From: Pelagerythrobacter marinus
Lineage (GTDB): Bacteria; Pseudomonadota; Alphaproteobacteria; Sphingomonadales; Sphingomonadaceae
Direction of reading: 5' to 3'
DNA length: 64,000 bases
Assembly: GCF_009827515.1 (NCBI RefSeq)
Contig: NZ_WTYO01000003.1
Span: 310,001-374,000, forward strand
Positions 17,160-25,417 of this stretch are shown piece by piece. The stretch's first letter is position 1. Every line of letters begins with the position of its first letter. A model generated the notes under the pieces. That model saw nothing but the letters and a program-made list of their open reading frames with translations, ran no database searches and had not been told where the DNA came from. The translations under genes were made by a program, and so were the position numbers.

Positions 17160-18637
17160 ACGAAGAGATCGACATCCAGGACCGCGAGGCCCGAGAGGCC
17201 GCGGCGAAAGCGGCCGAGTACGAATTCGGCTGGCATTCGGACATCGACACCGAGTTCGCGCCCAAGGGGCTGAACGAGGACACGGTCCGGTTCATCAGCG
17301 CCAAGAAGCGCGAGCCGGAATGGATGCTCGAATGGCGGCTCAAGGCCTTTCGCCTGTGGCAGGACATGGCGGAGCCCGACTGGGCCAAGGTCGGCTATCC
17401 GCCGATCGATTACCAGGACGCCTATTACTACGCCGAGCCGAAGAAGAAGCCGCAGCTCGATTCGCTCGACGAGCTCGATCCCGAGATCAAGTCGGTCTAC
17501 GACAAGCTCGGCATCCCGCTGGCGGAGCAGGAAGTGCTCGCCGGGGTGAAGGGCGCGCGCAAGGTCGCGGTCGATGCCGTGTTCGACAGCGTTTCGGTCG
17601 CGACCACTTTCCGCGAGGAGCTGCAGAAGGCGGGCGTGATCTTCCTGTCGATCAGCGAGGCGATCCGCGAACATCCCGAGCTTGTGAAGAAATGGCTCGG
17701 CAAGGTCGTGCCCCAGCGCGACAATTACTTCGCCACGCTCAACAGCGCGGTCTTTTCCGACGGCACCTTCGTCTACGTGCCCGAGGGGGTCCGCTGCCCG
17801 ATGGAGCTTTCCACCTATTTCCGCATCAATGCCGAGAATACCGGCCAGTTCGAGCGCACGCTGATTGTCGCCGAGAAGGGCAGCTATGTCAGCTACCTCG
17901 AAGGCTGCACCGCGCCGATGCGCGACGAGAACCAGCTCCACGCCGCAGTGGTGGAACTGGTCGCGCTCGACGATGCCGAGATCAAGTATTCGACCGTGCA
18001 GAACTGGTACCCCGGCAATGCCGAGGGCAAGGGCGGGATCTACAATTTCGTCACCAAGCGCGGCCTGTGCCAGGGCGCGCGCAGCAAGATCAGCTGGACC
18101 CAGGTCGAAACCGGCAGCGCGGTGACCTGGAAGTATCCGAGCTGCGTGCTCAACGGTGAGGATTCGGTCGGCGAATTCTACTCGGTTGCCGTCACCAACA
18201 ATTACCAGCAGGCCGATACCGGCACCAAGATGATCCACAACGGCAAGGGCAGCCGTTCCACGATCATCTCCAAGGGCATTTCGGCGGGCAAGAGCAACAA
18301 CACTTATCGCGGCCTCGTGCGCGTCGGCCCCAATGCCGAAGGGGTGCGCAACTTCACCCAGTGCGACAGCCTGCTGCTGGGCGACAAGTGCGGCGCGCAT
18401 ACCGTGCCCTATATCGAAGTGAAGAACCCCAGCGCCCAGATCGAGCACGAGGCGACGACCAGCAAGATCAGCGACGACCAGCTGTTCTACGCCATGCAGC
18501 GCGGGCTGGACGAGGAAGAGGCCGTGGCCCTGATCGTCAACGGCTTCGCGCGCGAGGTGCTGAAGGAACTGCCTATGGAATTCGCGGTCGAGGCGCAGAA
18601 GCTGCTGGCCATCTCACTCGAGGGGAGTGTGGGGTGA
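17156..18637 (+). CDS. sufB: Fe-S cluster assembly scaffold SufB
   Basis: SufB is the scaffold component of the SufBC2D complex on which Fe-S clusters form. The 493-residue protein is full length, with the beta-helix core starting near residue 170 ([21 protein letters not shown]) and conserved [39 protein letters not shown] and [16 protein letters not shown] segments. It overlaps the regulator upstream and an 80-residue cistron downstream by 4 nt each. Confidence 0.96.
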   Translation: MNEEIDIQDREAREAAAKAAEYEFGWHSDIDTEFAPKGLNEDTVRFISAKKREPEWMLEWRLKAFRLWQDMAEPDWAKVGYPPIDYQDAYYYAEPKKKPQLDSLDELDPEIKSVYDKLGIPLAEQEVLAGVKGARKVAVDAVFDSVSVATTFREELQKAGVIFLSISEAIREHPELVKKWLGKVVPQRDNYFATLNSAVFSDGTFVYVPEGVRCPMELSTYFRINAENTGQFERTLIVAEKGSYVSYLEGCTAPMRDENQLHAAVVELVALDDAEIKYSTVQNWYPGNAEGKGGIYNFVTKRGLCQGARSKISWTQVETGSAVTWKYPSCVLNGEDSVGEFYSVAVTNNYQQADTGTKMIHNGKGSRSTIISKGISAGKSNNTYRGLVRVGPNAEGVRNFTQCDSLLLGDKCGAHTVPYIEVKNPSAQIEHEATTSKISDDQLFYAMQRGLDEEEAVALIVNGFAREVLKELPMEFAVEAQKLLAISLEGSVG

Positions 18638-18876
18638 TCTGGATCGCGATGCTCTTTGCACTCTGCCTGCTGATGGCAGGCGCATCACTGTTTCGCCTCC
18701 GCGAAATGCTCGTCGCGCGTGAGGTCAACGTGTGGGGAACCATTTGGCGCAAGTCGGCGGAGACGAAGGGCTACTGGTTTTGGGTAAGCCTAATGGCATT
18801 CTTTGCGCTGGCTGGCTTTGCATTCGCGGTCGTAAGTTCTGTGGCCCTAGCACACGGAGCGGGTCTCCTTCCATGA
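18634..18876 (+). CDS. Small membrane protein inside the suf operon, unknown
   Basis: 80 residues from a GTG overlapping the sufB stop (GTGA), preceded by GAGGGGAG. Two hydrophobic helices are seen, at about residues 3-18 ([16 protein letters not shown]) and 48-72 ([21 protein letters not shown]), joined by a basic loop. Base composition is lower in GC than its neighbours (104 of 180 bases over 18661-18840 by hand count), with codons such as GTA and CTA that are scarce nearby. I do not recognise a family. Its stop overlaps the DUF559 start. Recent acquisition is possible. Confidence 0.65.
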   Translation: MIWIAMLFALCLLMAGASLFRLREMLVAREVNVWGTIWRKSAETKGYWFWVSLMAFFALAGFAFAVVSSVALAHGAGLLP

Positions 18877-19418
18877 CTGACCGCAAAACCCTCCAGCTGC
18901 GCGATCCGTCCGAGACCACCGACGCGCCCGCGATCAAGAAGCGCGGGCGCGGGTGGGAGATCTCGGAGAAGCGGCTCGACGCGCTGCACGAGCGGGCGCG
19001 CGAGATGCGGCGGCACGCGTCGGACGCGCACAAGGCGCTGGCGGAGCGTTTCAGCAAGGCCGATCTCGGGCGCTATACCTTCAAGCGCTTCGCCGTGGTC
19101 GGCAGCGCGATCGTCGATTTCAACTGCCACAATCTCGGCATGGCGATCATCATCGACGAGGATGGCGCGGACCCGGCGCTCGCCCGCCGCCGCGACAAGA
19201 GCCTCGAGGCCGTGGGCGTGCGCGTCATGCACATCGCGGCGAAGGACGTGCTCGAGGATATCGACGCGGTCCTCGCCCGGATCACCGCCGGGATGCGCAT
19301 GCGCATTGCCGACAAGAGCGAGGCCCGCCGCCAGCACAACGCCAACAATCCCCGGCAGACCCGGCCGCGCTACGACCGCGCGGGCAATGGTCCGCCGCGC
19401 AAGCCCCGGAAAGACTGA
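18873..19418 (+). CDS. DUF559 domain protein (Vsr/endonuclease-like fold) in the suf operon
   Basis: 181 residues. The core at about 50-130 resembles DUF559: FKRFAVVGSAIVDFNCHNLGMAIIIDEDG, then RRRDKSLEAVGVRVMHIAAKDVLEDIDAVLARI. Typical members have VDF...IEVDG; here the Glu position is Ile while both Asp remain, so nuclease activity is doubtful. The C-terminus is basic and low-complexity (RRQHNANNPRQTRPRYDRAG). The ATG overlaps the preceding stop, and TGATG couples it to sufC. DUF559 proteins are poorly characterised, and a role in Fe-S assembly is only suggested by position. Confidence 0.75.
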   Translation: MTDRKTLQLRDPSETTDAPAIKKRGRGWEISEKRLDALHERAREMRRHASDAHKALAERFSKADLGRYTFKRFAVVGSAIVDFNCHNLGMAIIIDEDGADPALARRRDKSLEAVGVRVMHIAAKDVLEDIDAVLARITAGMRMRIADKSEARRQHNANNPRQTRPRYDRAGNGPPRKPRKD

Positions 19419-20161
19419 TGCTGAAAATCGAAAACCTCCATGCCGAAATCGACGGCACGCAGATCCTCAACGGCCTGACGCTCGAAGTGGGCGCGGGCGA
19501 AGTCCACGCGATCATGGGCCCCAACGGCGCGGGCAAGTCGACGCTTGCCTATGTGCTCGGCGGCCGGCCCGGCTACGAGGTCACCGCGGGATCGGTGACG
19601 TTCAAGGGGCAGGACCTGCTGGAGCTGGAGCCGCACGAACGCGCCGCTGCCGGCATGTTCCTCGGCTTCCAGTACCCGGTCGAGATCCCCGGCGTCTCCA
19701 ACGTCCAGTTCCTGCGCGAAGCGCTCAATTCCCAGCGCAAGGCGCGCGGGGAAGAACCGCTGACCGGGGGCGAGTTCCTCAAGCTGGCGAAAGACAAGGC
19801 CGGCCTGCTCAAGCTCGACATGGACATGCTCAAGCGGCACGTGAACGTCGGCTTCTCGGGCGGCGAGAAGAAGCGCGCCGAGATGGTCCAGATGGGTATT
19901 CTCGACCCGGTTCTCGCCGTGCTCGACGAAACCGACAGCGGGCTCGACATCGATGCGCTGCGGGTCGTGGGCGAAGGGATCAACGCGATCATGCGCGCGC
20001 CGGACAAGGGCGTGCTGCTGATCACCCACTACCAGCGGCTGCTCGATTACGTGAAGCCGGACTATGTCCATGTCCTGAGCAAGGGCCGGATCGTGAAGAC
20101 CGGCGATGCCGACCTGGCAAAGCGGCTCGAGGCCGAGGGGTACGAGGCCGTCGCGGCATGA
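19418..20161 (+). CDS. sufC: Fe-S assembly ATPase SufC
   Basis: An ABC-type soluble ATPase that powers the SufBC2D scaffold. The 247-residue protein has Walker A MGPNGAGKST, the Q-loop region GFQYPVEIPGVSN, signature GFSGGEKKRAEM, Walker B VLAVLDETDSGLD and the switch His in LLITHYQRLL. The ATG overlaps the DUF559 stop (TGATG) and the stop overlaps the next secreted-protein cistron (ATGA). Confidence 0.97.
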   Translation: MLKIENLHAEIDGTQILNGLTLEVGAGEVHAIMGPNGAGKSTLAYVLGGRPGYEVTAGSVTFKGQDLLELEPHERAAAGMFLGFQYPVEIPGVSNVQFLREALNSQRKARGEEPLTGGEFLKLAKDKAGLLKLDMDMLKRHVNVGFSGGEKKRAEMVQMGILDPVLAVLDETDSGLDIDALRVVGEGINAIMRAPDKGVLLITHYQRLLDYVKPDYVHVLSKGRIVKTGDADLAKRLEAEGYEAVAA

Positions 20162-20559
20162 AGCTGCTTGCATTGCCTCTCCTGCTCGCGGCCAGTGGAC
20201 TGCAGGCCCAGCCGGCAGCCCGGCCTTCCGCCCCGCAGCCCGCTCCGCTCGATGCCCAGAGCGCCGCGGCCAAGCTGAAGGGATGGAAGGGCAGCGTCGC
20301 GCGCGCAGACGGGCGCCTGGTCTGCCGCACGCGCACCAGCACGGGCGATCGCCGGCTCGACGCGATCCGCTGCGGCGCCATGCTGACCTGCGCCCGCCCG
20401 TTGCAGGGCGAGATCGACCGGCTGGCAGCCACCGCCATGCCTGCGGGCGAGCGGCGGCTCGCTTTCGACCGCCTGATGGCGACCGCGCGCCCGTGCATGG
20501 ACCGATACCAGGACGAGGCGATCGCGCGCCTGCTGACCGAAGAAGGAGGGCGATCATGA
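20158..20559 (+). CDS. Small exported protein between sufC and sufD, unknown
   Basis: 133 residues with a clear signal peptide (MKLLALPLLLAASGLQAQ) and a mature part holding four Cys (VCRTRT, IRCGAM, LTCARP, PCMDRY), which could form two periplasmic disulfides. No family is recognised. It overlaps sufC and sufD by 4 nt each, so it is expressed with the cytosolic Fe-S machinery although its product should be exported. The functional link is unexplained. Confidence 0.7.
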   Translation: MKLLALPLLLAASGLQAQPAARPSAPQPAPLDAQSAAAKLKGWKGSVARADGRLVCRTRTSTGDRRLDAIRCGAMLTCARPLQGEIDRLAATAMPAGERRLAFDRLMATARPCMDRYQDEAIARLLTEEGGRS

Positions 20560-21314
20560 ACGCCACCACCACCCTGCCCACCCGCAAGGACGAAGCCTGG
20601 CGCTATTCGGCGGTCGAGGCGCTCGATGGCGTCGATCTCGACGCCTGGCGCGCGATCGACGTCGCGGCCGGAGAGACGTTCCGCGAATGCCTGACGATCG
20701 AGGACGGGCCCGGGACCGGCGCGAGTGAACTGCGCCGCCTGCGCGTGACGCTGGGCGCGGGCGCGCGGTGCGAGCTGTTCGCCGTCATCGCCGCTGCCGA
20801 GCTGGGCCGGATCGAGGTCGAGGTGCGCCTGGCCGAAGGCGCGCATTTCGAACTCGGCGGAGTCACGCTGGGCGGCCGCGAGACCGTGCGCGAATTCGTC
20901 ACCCGCGTGGTCCATGCAGAGCCTGGTGCGACCAGCAACCAGGTGGTCCGCGCGGTTCACTGGGGCCGGGGGACGGGCAATTTCCTGGGCAATATCGACG
21001 TCGTGCGCGACGCGCAGCAGACCGACGCGGCGCAGAGCTTCAAGGGCCTGCTGCTCGAAAAGGGCGCGAGCGTGAACGCCGTGCCGCAGCTGGAGATCTT
21101 TGCCGACGACGTCAAATGCGCGCACGGCGCGAGCGTGGGCCAGATGGACGAGATGGCGCGGTACTACATGGCGGCGCGCGGTCTCTCGCCCGAGCTTTCG
21201 CGCCGGCTGCTGGTCCAGGCCTTCATCGGCGATGCTTTCGTTGCGCTCGATGACGAGGGCGAGCGCGAGCGGATGATGGCGATCGCCCTCGCCAAGCTGG
21301 ACAAGCACCTGTGA
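20556..21314 (+). CDS. sufD: SufD family Fe-S assembly protein, short form
   Basis: SufD pairs with SufB in the SufBC2D scaffold. This protein has 252 residues, well below the ~400+ of E. coli SufD: the N-terminal helical region is nearly absent and the start MNATTTLPTRKDEAWRYS leads quickly to the beta-helix. The C-terminal His/Cys region is kept (IFADDVKCAHGASVGQMDE). The reading frame continues upstream, but the preceding cistron occupies that DNA in another frame and the ATG has AGGAGG upstream, so this start is sound. It overlaps sufS by 4 nt. Confidence 0.93.
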   Translation: MNATTTLPTRKDEAWRYSAVEALDGVDLDAWRAIDVAAGETFRECLTIEDGPGTGASELRRLRVTLGAGARCELFAVIAAAELGRIEVEVRLAEGAHFELGGVTLGGRETVREFVTRVVHAEPGATSNQVVRAVHWGRGTGNFLGNIDVVRDAQQTDAAQSFKGLLLEKGASVNAVPQLEIFADDVKCAHGASVGQMDEMARYYMAARGLSPELSRRLLVQAFIGDAFVALDDEGERERMMAIALAKLDKHL

Positions 21315-22507
21315 GCGTGGCGACGACTCTCGATATCGCCAGCGTGCGCGAGGATTTTCCCGGCCTCCGCGCGCCCGGGGGCGAACCGTGGCACTACCTC
21401 GACACCGCGGCCACTGCGCAGAAGCCGCAGTCCGTGATCGATGCCGTGTCGCGCGCGATCGGCGCGGATTACGCCACCGTCCATCGCGGCGTCTATTCGC
21501 GCTCCGCCGAAATGACGCTGGGTTACGAGGCCGCCCGGCGGCGCGTGGCCGCCTTCGTCGGGGGGCAGGAGGCGGAACTGGTCTTCACCCGCGGCGCGAC
21601 CGAGGCGATCAACCTCGTCGCCCATTCCTGGCCCGACAAGGGGCGCGTCTTGCTCTCGGTGCTGGAGCATCATTCGAACATCGTGCCCTGGCAGCTCGCC
21701 GGCTGGCAGGTCGATGTCTGCCCGTTGACCGAAGACGGGGCGATCGATCTCGACGCGGCAGAGGCCTTGTTGACGCGCGAGCACACGATGGTCGCCTTCG
21801 CGCACGTCTCCAACGTCCTCGGCGCGACGCTCGACGTCGAACGCGCGGCAGCGCTGGCGCATTCGGTGGGCGCGAAGCTGCTGATCGACGGGTGCCAGGC
21901 GGTTCCGCGCCTGCCGGTCGATGTCGCGGCGCTCGGCTGCGATTTCTATGCCTTCAGCGCGCACAAGCTCTACGGCCCGACCGGCGTGGGCGCGCTGTGG
22001 GGCCGGGCCGAGCTGCTCGATGCCATGCCCCCGTGGCAGGGCGGCGGCTCGATGATCGAGAAAGTCGCCTTCGACGGGACCACTTACGCCCCGCCGCCCC
22101 AGCGGTTCGAGGCGGGAACGCCGGCGATTGTCGAGGCGATCGGGTTTGCCGCGGCCTGCGATTATGTCGCCGGGATCGGACCCGGGCGGATCCACGCGCA
22201 CGAGGCCGCGCTGGTCGCGCGCCTGCGCGAAGGCCTGCGGGGGATGAACGACGTGACCCTGTTCGGCCCCGCCGAGAGCGCGGGAATCGTCAGTTTCGCG
22301 ATGAACGGGGTTCACCCGCACGATCTGGGCACCATATTGGATGAAGAAAACGTCGCGATCCGCGCCGGGCATCATTGCGCGCAGCCGCTGATGGCCCATC
22401 TCGGCGTTCCCGCCACCGCGCGCGCGAGTTTCGGCCTCTATTCGAACGAGGACGACCTCGAGGCGCTCTTGCGCGGGATCGATCGCACCAGGAGGATCTT
22501 CGGATGA
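21311..22507 (+). CDS. sufS: Cysteine desulfurase SufS (class II)
   Basis: A PLP enzyme that takes sulfur from cysteine as a persulfide for Fe-S assembly. The 398-residue protein has the PLP lysine in SAHKLYGPTGVGALW, the LEHHSNIVPW and HVSNVLG segments, and the catalytic Cys in RAGHHCAQPLM near residue 358, all typical of SufS. It starts at a GTG overlapping the sufD stop (GTGA). A SufE-type partner is not in the operon; sufT follows directly. Confidence 0.96.
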   Translation: MSVATTLDIASVREDFPGLRAPGGEPWHYLDTAATAQKPQSVIDAVSRAIGADYATVHRGVYSRSAEMTLGYEAARRRVAAFVGGQEAELVFTRGATEAINLVAHSWPDKGRVLLSVLEHHSNIVPWQLAGWQVDVCPLTEDGAIDLDAAEALLTREHTMVAFAHVSNVLGATLDVERAAALAHSVGAKLLIDGCQAVPRLPVDVAALGCDFYAFSAHKLYGPTGVGALWGRAELLDAMPPWQGGGSMIEKVAFDGTTYAPPPQRFEAGTPAIVEAIGFAAACDYVAGIGPGRIHAHEAALVARLREGLRGMNDVTLFGPAESAGIVSFAMNGVHPHDLGTILDEENVAIRAGHHCAQPLMAHLGVPATARASFGLYSNEDDLEALLRGIDRTRRIFG

Positions 22508-23028
22508 CCGAAGCGAACGAGAAGAAGAAGGATTTCGTCGCCGCGCCGACCCCCTACGAGGCGGTCGAGAAGCCGCCGCGCGCCCGGGTGGAGGACGCCG
22601 TGGACGAGGCCCCTCGGGAAGACGCGGGGGCCGAAAGCGCGCGCGACACGATGACGCGCAAGCGCGACTATCTCGAAGGGTTCCTGCAGAAGAAGCCGGA
22701 GAACCTCCCCGCCGGGGCGCCGGGGGGCGAGCTCTACGAGGCCGTCGTCGCCGCGCTGAAGGAAATCTACGACCCGGAAATCCCGGTCAACATCTACGAT
22801 CTCGGGCTGATCTACGGGGTCGATGTCGATGACGAAGGCGGGGTCGTCGTCACGATGACGCTGACCACCCCGCATTGCCCGGTGGCCGAGACGATGCCGG
22901 GCGAAGTCGAACTGCGCGCCGCCAGCGTGCCCGGCGTGCGCGATGCCGAAGTCAACCTCGTCTGGGATCCGCCCTGGGGGCCGGACAAGATGACCGACGA
23001 GGCCCGCCTCGAACTGGGGATGCTGTGA
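22504..23028 (+). CDS. sufT: SufT / DUF59 Fe-S maturation protein
   Basis: 174 residues. A charged N-terminal stretch of ~70 residues precedes a DUF59 (MIP18-like) domain from IYDPEIPVNIYDLGLIYGV to DPPWGPDKMTDEARLELG. The Cys in LTTPHCPVAETM and the DPPW motif are family hallmarks. SufT proteins help load clusters onto target enzymes. It sits between sufS (ATGA overlap) and the A-type carrier (TGATG overlap). Confidence 0.93.
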   Translation: MTEANEKKKDFVAAPTPYEAVEKPPRARVEDAVDEAPREDAGAESARDTMTRKRDYLEGFLQKKPENLPAGAPGGELYEAVVAALKEIYDPEIPVNIYDLGLIYGVDVDDEGGVVVTMTLTTPHCPVAETMPGEVELRAASVPGVRDAEVNLVWDPPWGPDKMTDEARLELGML

Positions 23029-23387
23029 TGGTCGATACGAAAACCCGCCCCGCGCCCAAGGCCGCGGTCGTCCTGACGGCGGCGGCCGAGAAGCGCATTG
23101 CCGATCTCATGGCCCAGGCCCCGGAAGATGCGGTGGGGGTCAAGCTGTCCACTCCGCGGCGCGGGTGTTCGGGCCTTGCCTACTCGGTCGACTATGTGAG
23201 CGAGGAACAGGCGTTCGACGAGAAGATCGAAACGCCCGGCGGCACGTTCTACATCGACGGGGCGAGCGTGCTCTACCTCGTCGGCAGCACGATGGACTGG
23301 CGCGAGGACGATTTCACCGCCGGCTTCGTGTTCGAGAATCCCAATGCCAAGGGCGCCTGCGGCTGCGGCGAGAGCTTCATGGTCTAG
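23028..23387 (+). CDS. A-type Fe-S carrier of the suf operon (SufA/IscA family)
   Basis: 119 residues of the HesB/IscA fold with three Cys: RRGCSGLAYSVDY and the C-terminal GACGCGESFMV. It carries assembled clusters from SufBCD to apo-proteins. It differs from the ErpA-like protein at 8543-8872 by its longer N-terminus and CACGCG-type end. It is the last of ten overlapping cistrons. Its TAG stop shares a CTAG with the stop of the convergent gene downstream. Confidence 0.93.
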   Translation: MVDTKTRPAPKAAVVLTAAAEKRIADLMAQAPEDAVGVKLSTPRRGCSGLAYSVDYVSEEQAFDEKIETPGGTFYIDGASVLYLVGSTMDWREDDFTAGFVFENPNAKGACGCGESFMV

Positions 23388-24070
23388 CGCCCCGGCGCCA
23401 GCACCTCCGCCGCATTTTCGCCGGCAGACAAGGCCCGGCCGAGGCACGCGCCGGCGACATCGCCGAGGAGGAGCGCCCATTCGGGCGAGTTCGCCCCGTC
23501 CTCGCTCGCCTGCGCGATCCGGAGCAGCGCCTCGCGCGCCTGTTCGCCGGGAATCGCCCGCTGTCTGCCGCCCGAGGCGAGGAGGATGCGGCGGGCGAGC
23601 CGGCATTCGGCCCCGGTGACGTGCCGCGGCCCCGGCGTGCCGCCCACGCGGGTCGGGCCGCGTCCTTCGATCACCGCCAGCTCGATCTGTTGCAGGGCAT
23701 AGAGCCGGACGCTGTCGGGCACGGCGCCGGCCCGCTCGACGAGGCGCACGAGCAGTTCCAGCTCCGCCATCGTGATCGGCGATCCGCCGCTGTCGATCGC
23801 CCCGATCAGCCAGTGCGCCTCGCACGCGTCGCAGGTGTCGGGCGGGTCACTCGCGCCCAGCACGAACTCGCACAGGGCATCGACGAAGAAGTCGGCCCAT
23901 TCGCCGCTCGGGTGGTCGAGCGCGCGGTTGAGCATGAACAGCGTTTCGGCCTCGTGCCGCGTGATCGTGCCCTCGCTCCAGCCCAGCTGGCGCAGGGCGA
24001 GCAGCGAAGGCGGGGAGATCTCTCTCTCCGCCACGGCAGACCGTGCCAGGTCGGCAAATCCGATGGTCAT
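23384..24070 (-). CDS. Conserved hypothetical protein, soluble
   Basis: 228 residues with no signal peptide or membrane helix. It starts MTIGFADLARSAVAEREIS and is helix-rich and acidic, with a conserved-looking core (LGWSEGTITRHEAETLFMLN; WADFFVDALCEFVL; GGSPITMAELELLVRLVE). One CDAC pair is present. I recall similar uncharacterised proteins in sphingomonads but no function. The gene converges on the suf operon and its stop codon shares CTAG with the last suf gene. No role should be inferred from that. Confidence 0.75.
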   Translation of the reverse strand: MTIGFADLARSAVAEREISPPSLLALRQLGWSEGTITRHEAETLFMLNRALDHPSGEWADFFVDALCEFVLGASDPPDTCDACEAHWLIGAIDSGGSPITMAELELLVRLVERAGAVPDSVRLYALQQIELAVIEGRGPTRVGGTPGPRHVTGAECRLARRILLASGGRQRAIPGEQAREALLRIAQASEDGANSPEWALLLGDVAGACLGRALSAGENAAEVLAPGR

Positions 24071-24154
24071 CGCGTCGGCCCTTTCTTCCCGGGACGGCCG
24101 CGATTCTCCGCCCGGGGCGTTAACGGGGCGTTACCGCGCGCTGCGGGCTGTCGC

Positions 24155-24604
24155 CTATCGGCGCCGCAATGCCGCAACGCAGGCGGCGCGGTCCACGTCC
24201 AGCCCGTCGGACGCCCGCCGGGCATCGACGTAGGTTGCCGTGGGTTCGGCGCCGGGCCGCAACGGGTAGAGATAGACGTCGAGCACGCAGGCCTCGCCGG
24301 TGAACTGCAGCTTGCGCGCATCGCCTTCCCACACGTTCAGGCGCGCGGTGCCGAAAGTTCGCTCCAGCGCCTCCGCATCGGCGCCGATGACGCCTTCCAG
24401 CCCCGGCAGATCCATTACGCGGGGCGCGCGAAAGCCGGCGGATGCAGGCGGCGGAGCCGGCCGGGTCGGCGGCGGGGCGGGCTGCGCCGACCCCGGGCGA
24501 TCGGGGGTGTTTCCGCCCGCAGACGGGGCCGGCACCGTGGCGCAGGCGCCCAGCAGCGGGAGGGCAAGAACGGCGAGGAACCGGGAACGGGCGAGCGACG
24601 GCAA
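24155..24604 (-). CDS. Lipoprotein, conserved hypothetical
   Basis: 149 residues: a lipoprotein signal with lipobox LLGAC (MPSLARSRFLAVLALPLLGAC), a Pro/Ala-rich linker (~residues 25-60), then a small domain from about residue 63 (LPGLEGVIGADAEALERTFG...). One Cys pair (EACVLDVYLYP and RAACVAAL) may form a disulfide in the periplasm. It lies 4 nt after the EI24-type gene on the same strand, so the two are probably co-transcribed. Function unknown. Confidence 0.75.
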   Translation of the reverse strand: MPSLARSRFLAVLALPLLGACATVPAPSAGGNTPDRPGSAQPAPPPTRPAPPPASAGFRAPRVMDLPGLEGVIGADAEALERTFGTARLNVWEGDARKLQFTGEACVLDVYLYPLRPGAEPTATYVDARRASDGLDVDRAACVAALRRR

Positions 24605-24608
24605 TGGC

Positions 24609-25289
24609 TTATCCCTTGCGGCGATGGACGAGGTGGACGGCGGCGGCGGCCCCCAGCACGGGGCCGAGCAGGTTGACGAACGGCACCGCGAGAAGGCCGG
24701 CGATCGTTCCGCCGAGGAGGAAACGCTGCGCGCCGGTCAGCGGCGGTTCGGCCGCGGGCGCCGTGTGTCGGTGGCGCGCCCAGGCGAGGTCCTGGAACTC
24801 GCGGCCGAGCAGCCAGGCGTTGACCAGCCAGAAGACCAGGGCCGGGCCGATCGCGGTGAAGGCCAGCGGGATCGCGACGATCAGCGCGCCGAGGTTGGCG
24901 GCGAGCGCGCGCGCCGTGGCCCGCACGCTGGCCGCCAGCTCCGCCCGCCAGGGCAGCGCCCGCGCGCGGGCGCGCGCCTGCGGATAGTGTCGCGATTCGA
25001 CGGCGGCGACGATCTCGTCGGCGAAGAACTGCAGCACGGCCAGCGCGACCAGCCGGAACAGCAGCCACCCGCCGACCACCGCGAGCAGCAGGCCGACGAG
25101 GGCGCCGATGCCTTCGCTGCCGGCGATGTCGCGCCGTTCCAGCAGGGCATCGATCGCGAAGCCGGCGCCCAGCCCCAGCAGGACGAAGACGACCAGCGTG
25201 ATCGCGATCGATTTCGCCAGGACGCGCAGGATCGCGGGATCGGCCAGCTGGGCGGCAGCACGGCCGAGGGCGGAGGGAAGCGCGAGCAT
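24609..25289 (-). CDS. EI24/CysZ-like integral membrane protein
   Basis: 226 residues with about five membrane segments (for example LAKSIAITLVVFVLLGLGAG, GALVGLLLAVVGGWLLF, LGALIVAIPLAFTAIGPALV and FLLGGTIAGLLAVPFVNLLG). The order and the FQDLAW segment after the longest helix pair match the EI24 domain family, which includes sulfate transporter CysZ. Start ATG at 25289 (MLALPSALGRAAAQLADP); an upstream in-frame ATG adds 33 unlikely residues. Whether it moves sulfate is unknown. Confidence 0.78.
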   Translation of the reverse strand: MLALPSALGRAAAQLADPAILRVLAKSIAITLVVFVLLGLGAGFAIDALLERRDIAGSEGIGALVGLLLAVVGGWLLFRLVALAVLQFFADEIVAAVESRHYPQARARARALPWRAELAASVRATARALAANLGALIVAIPLAFTAIGPALVFWLVNAWLLGREFQDLAWARHRHTAPAAEPPLTGAQRFLLGGTIAGLLAVPFVNLLGPVLGAAAAVHLVHRRKG

Positions 25290-25417
25290 TGCCGGCGAAA
25301 ATGCGGCCGCGCGCAGGCACAAGTCAATCGCAAAGCGGCAATGCGCGCCCTTGGCGCGAGTGCCGGCAGCCGCTAGGCGCGAAGGCATTCCTTCCCCGAG
25401 GCTTTTCAGGACCGGCC

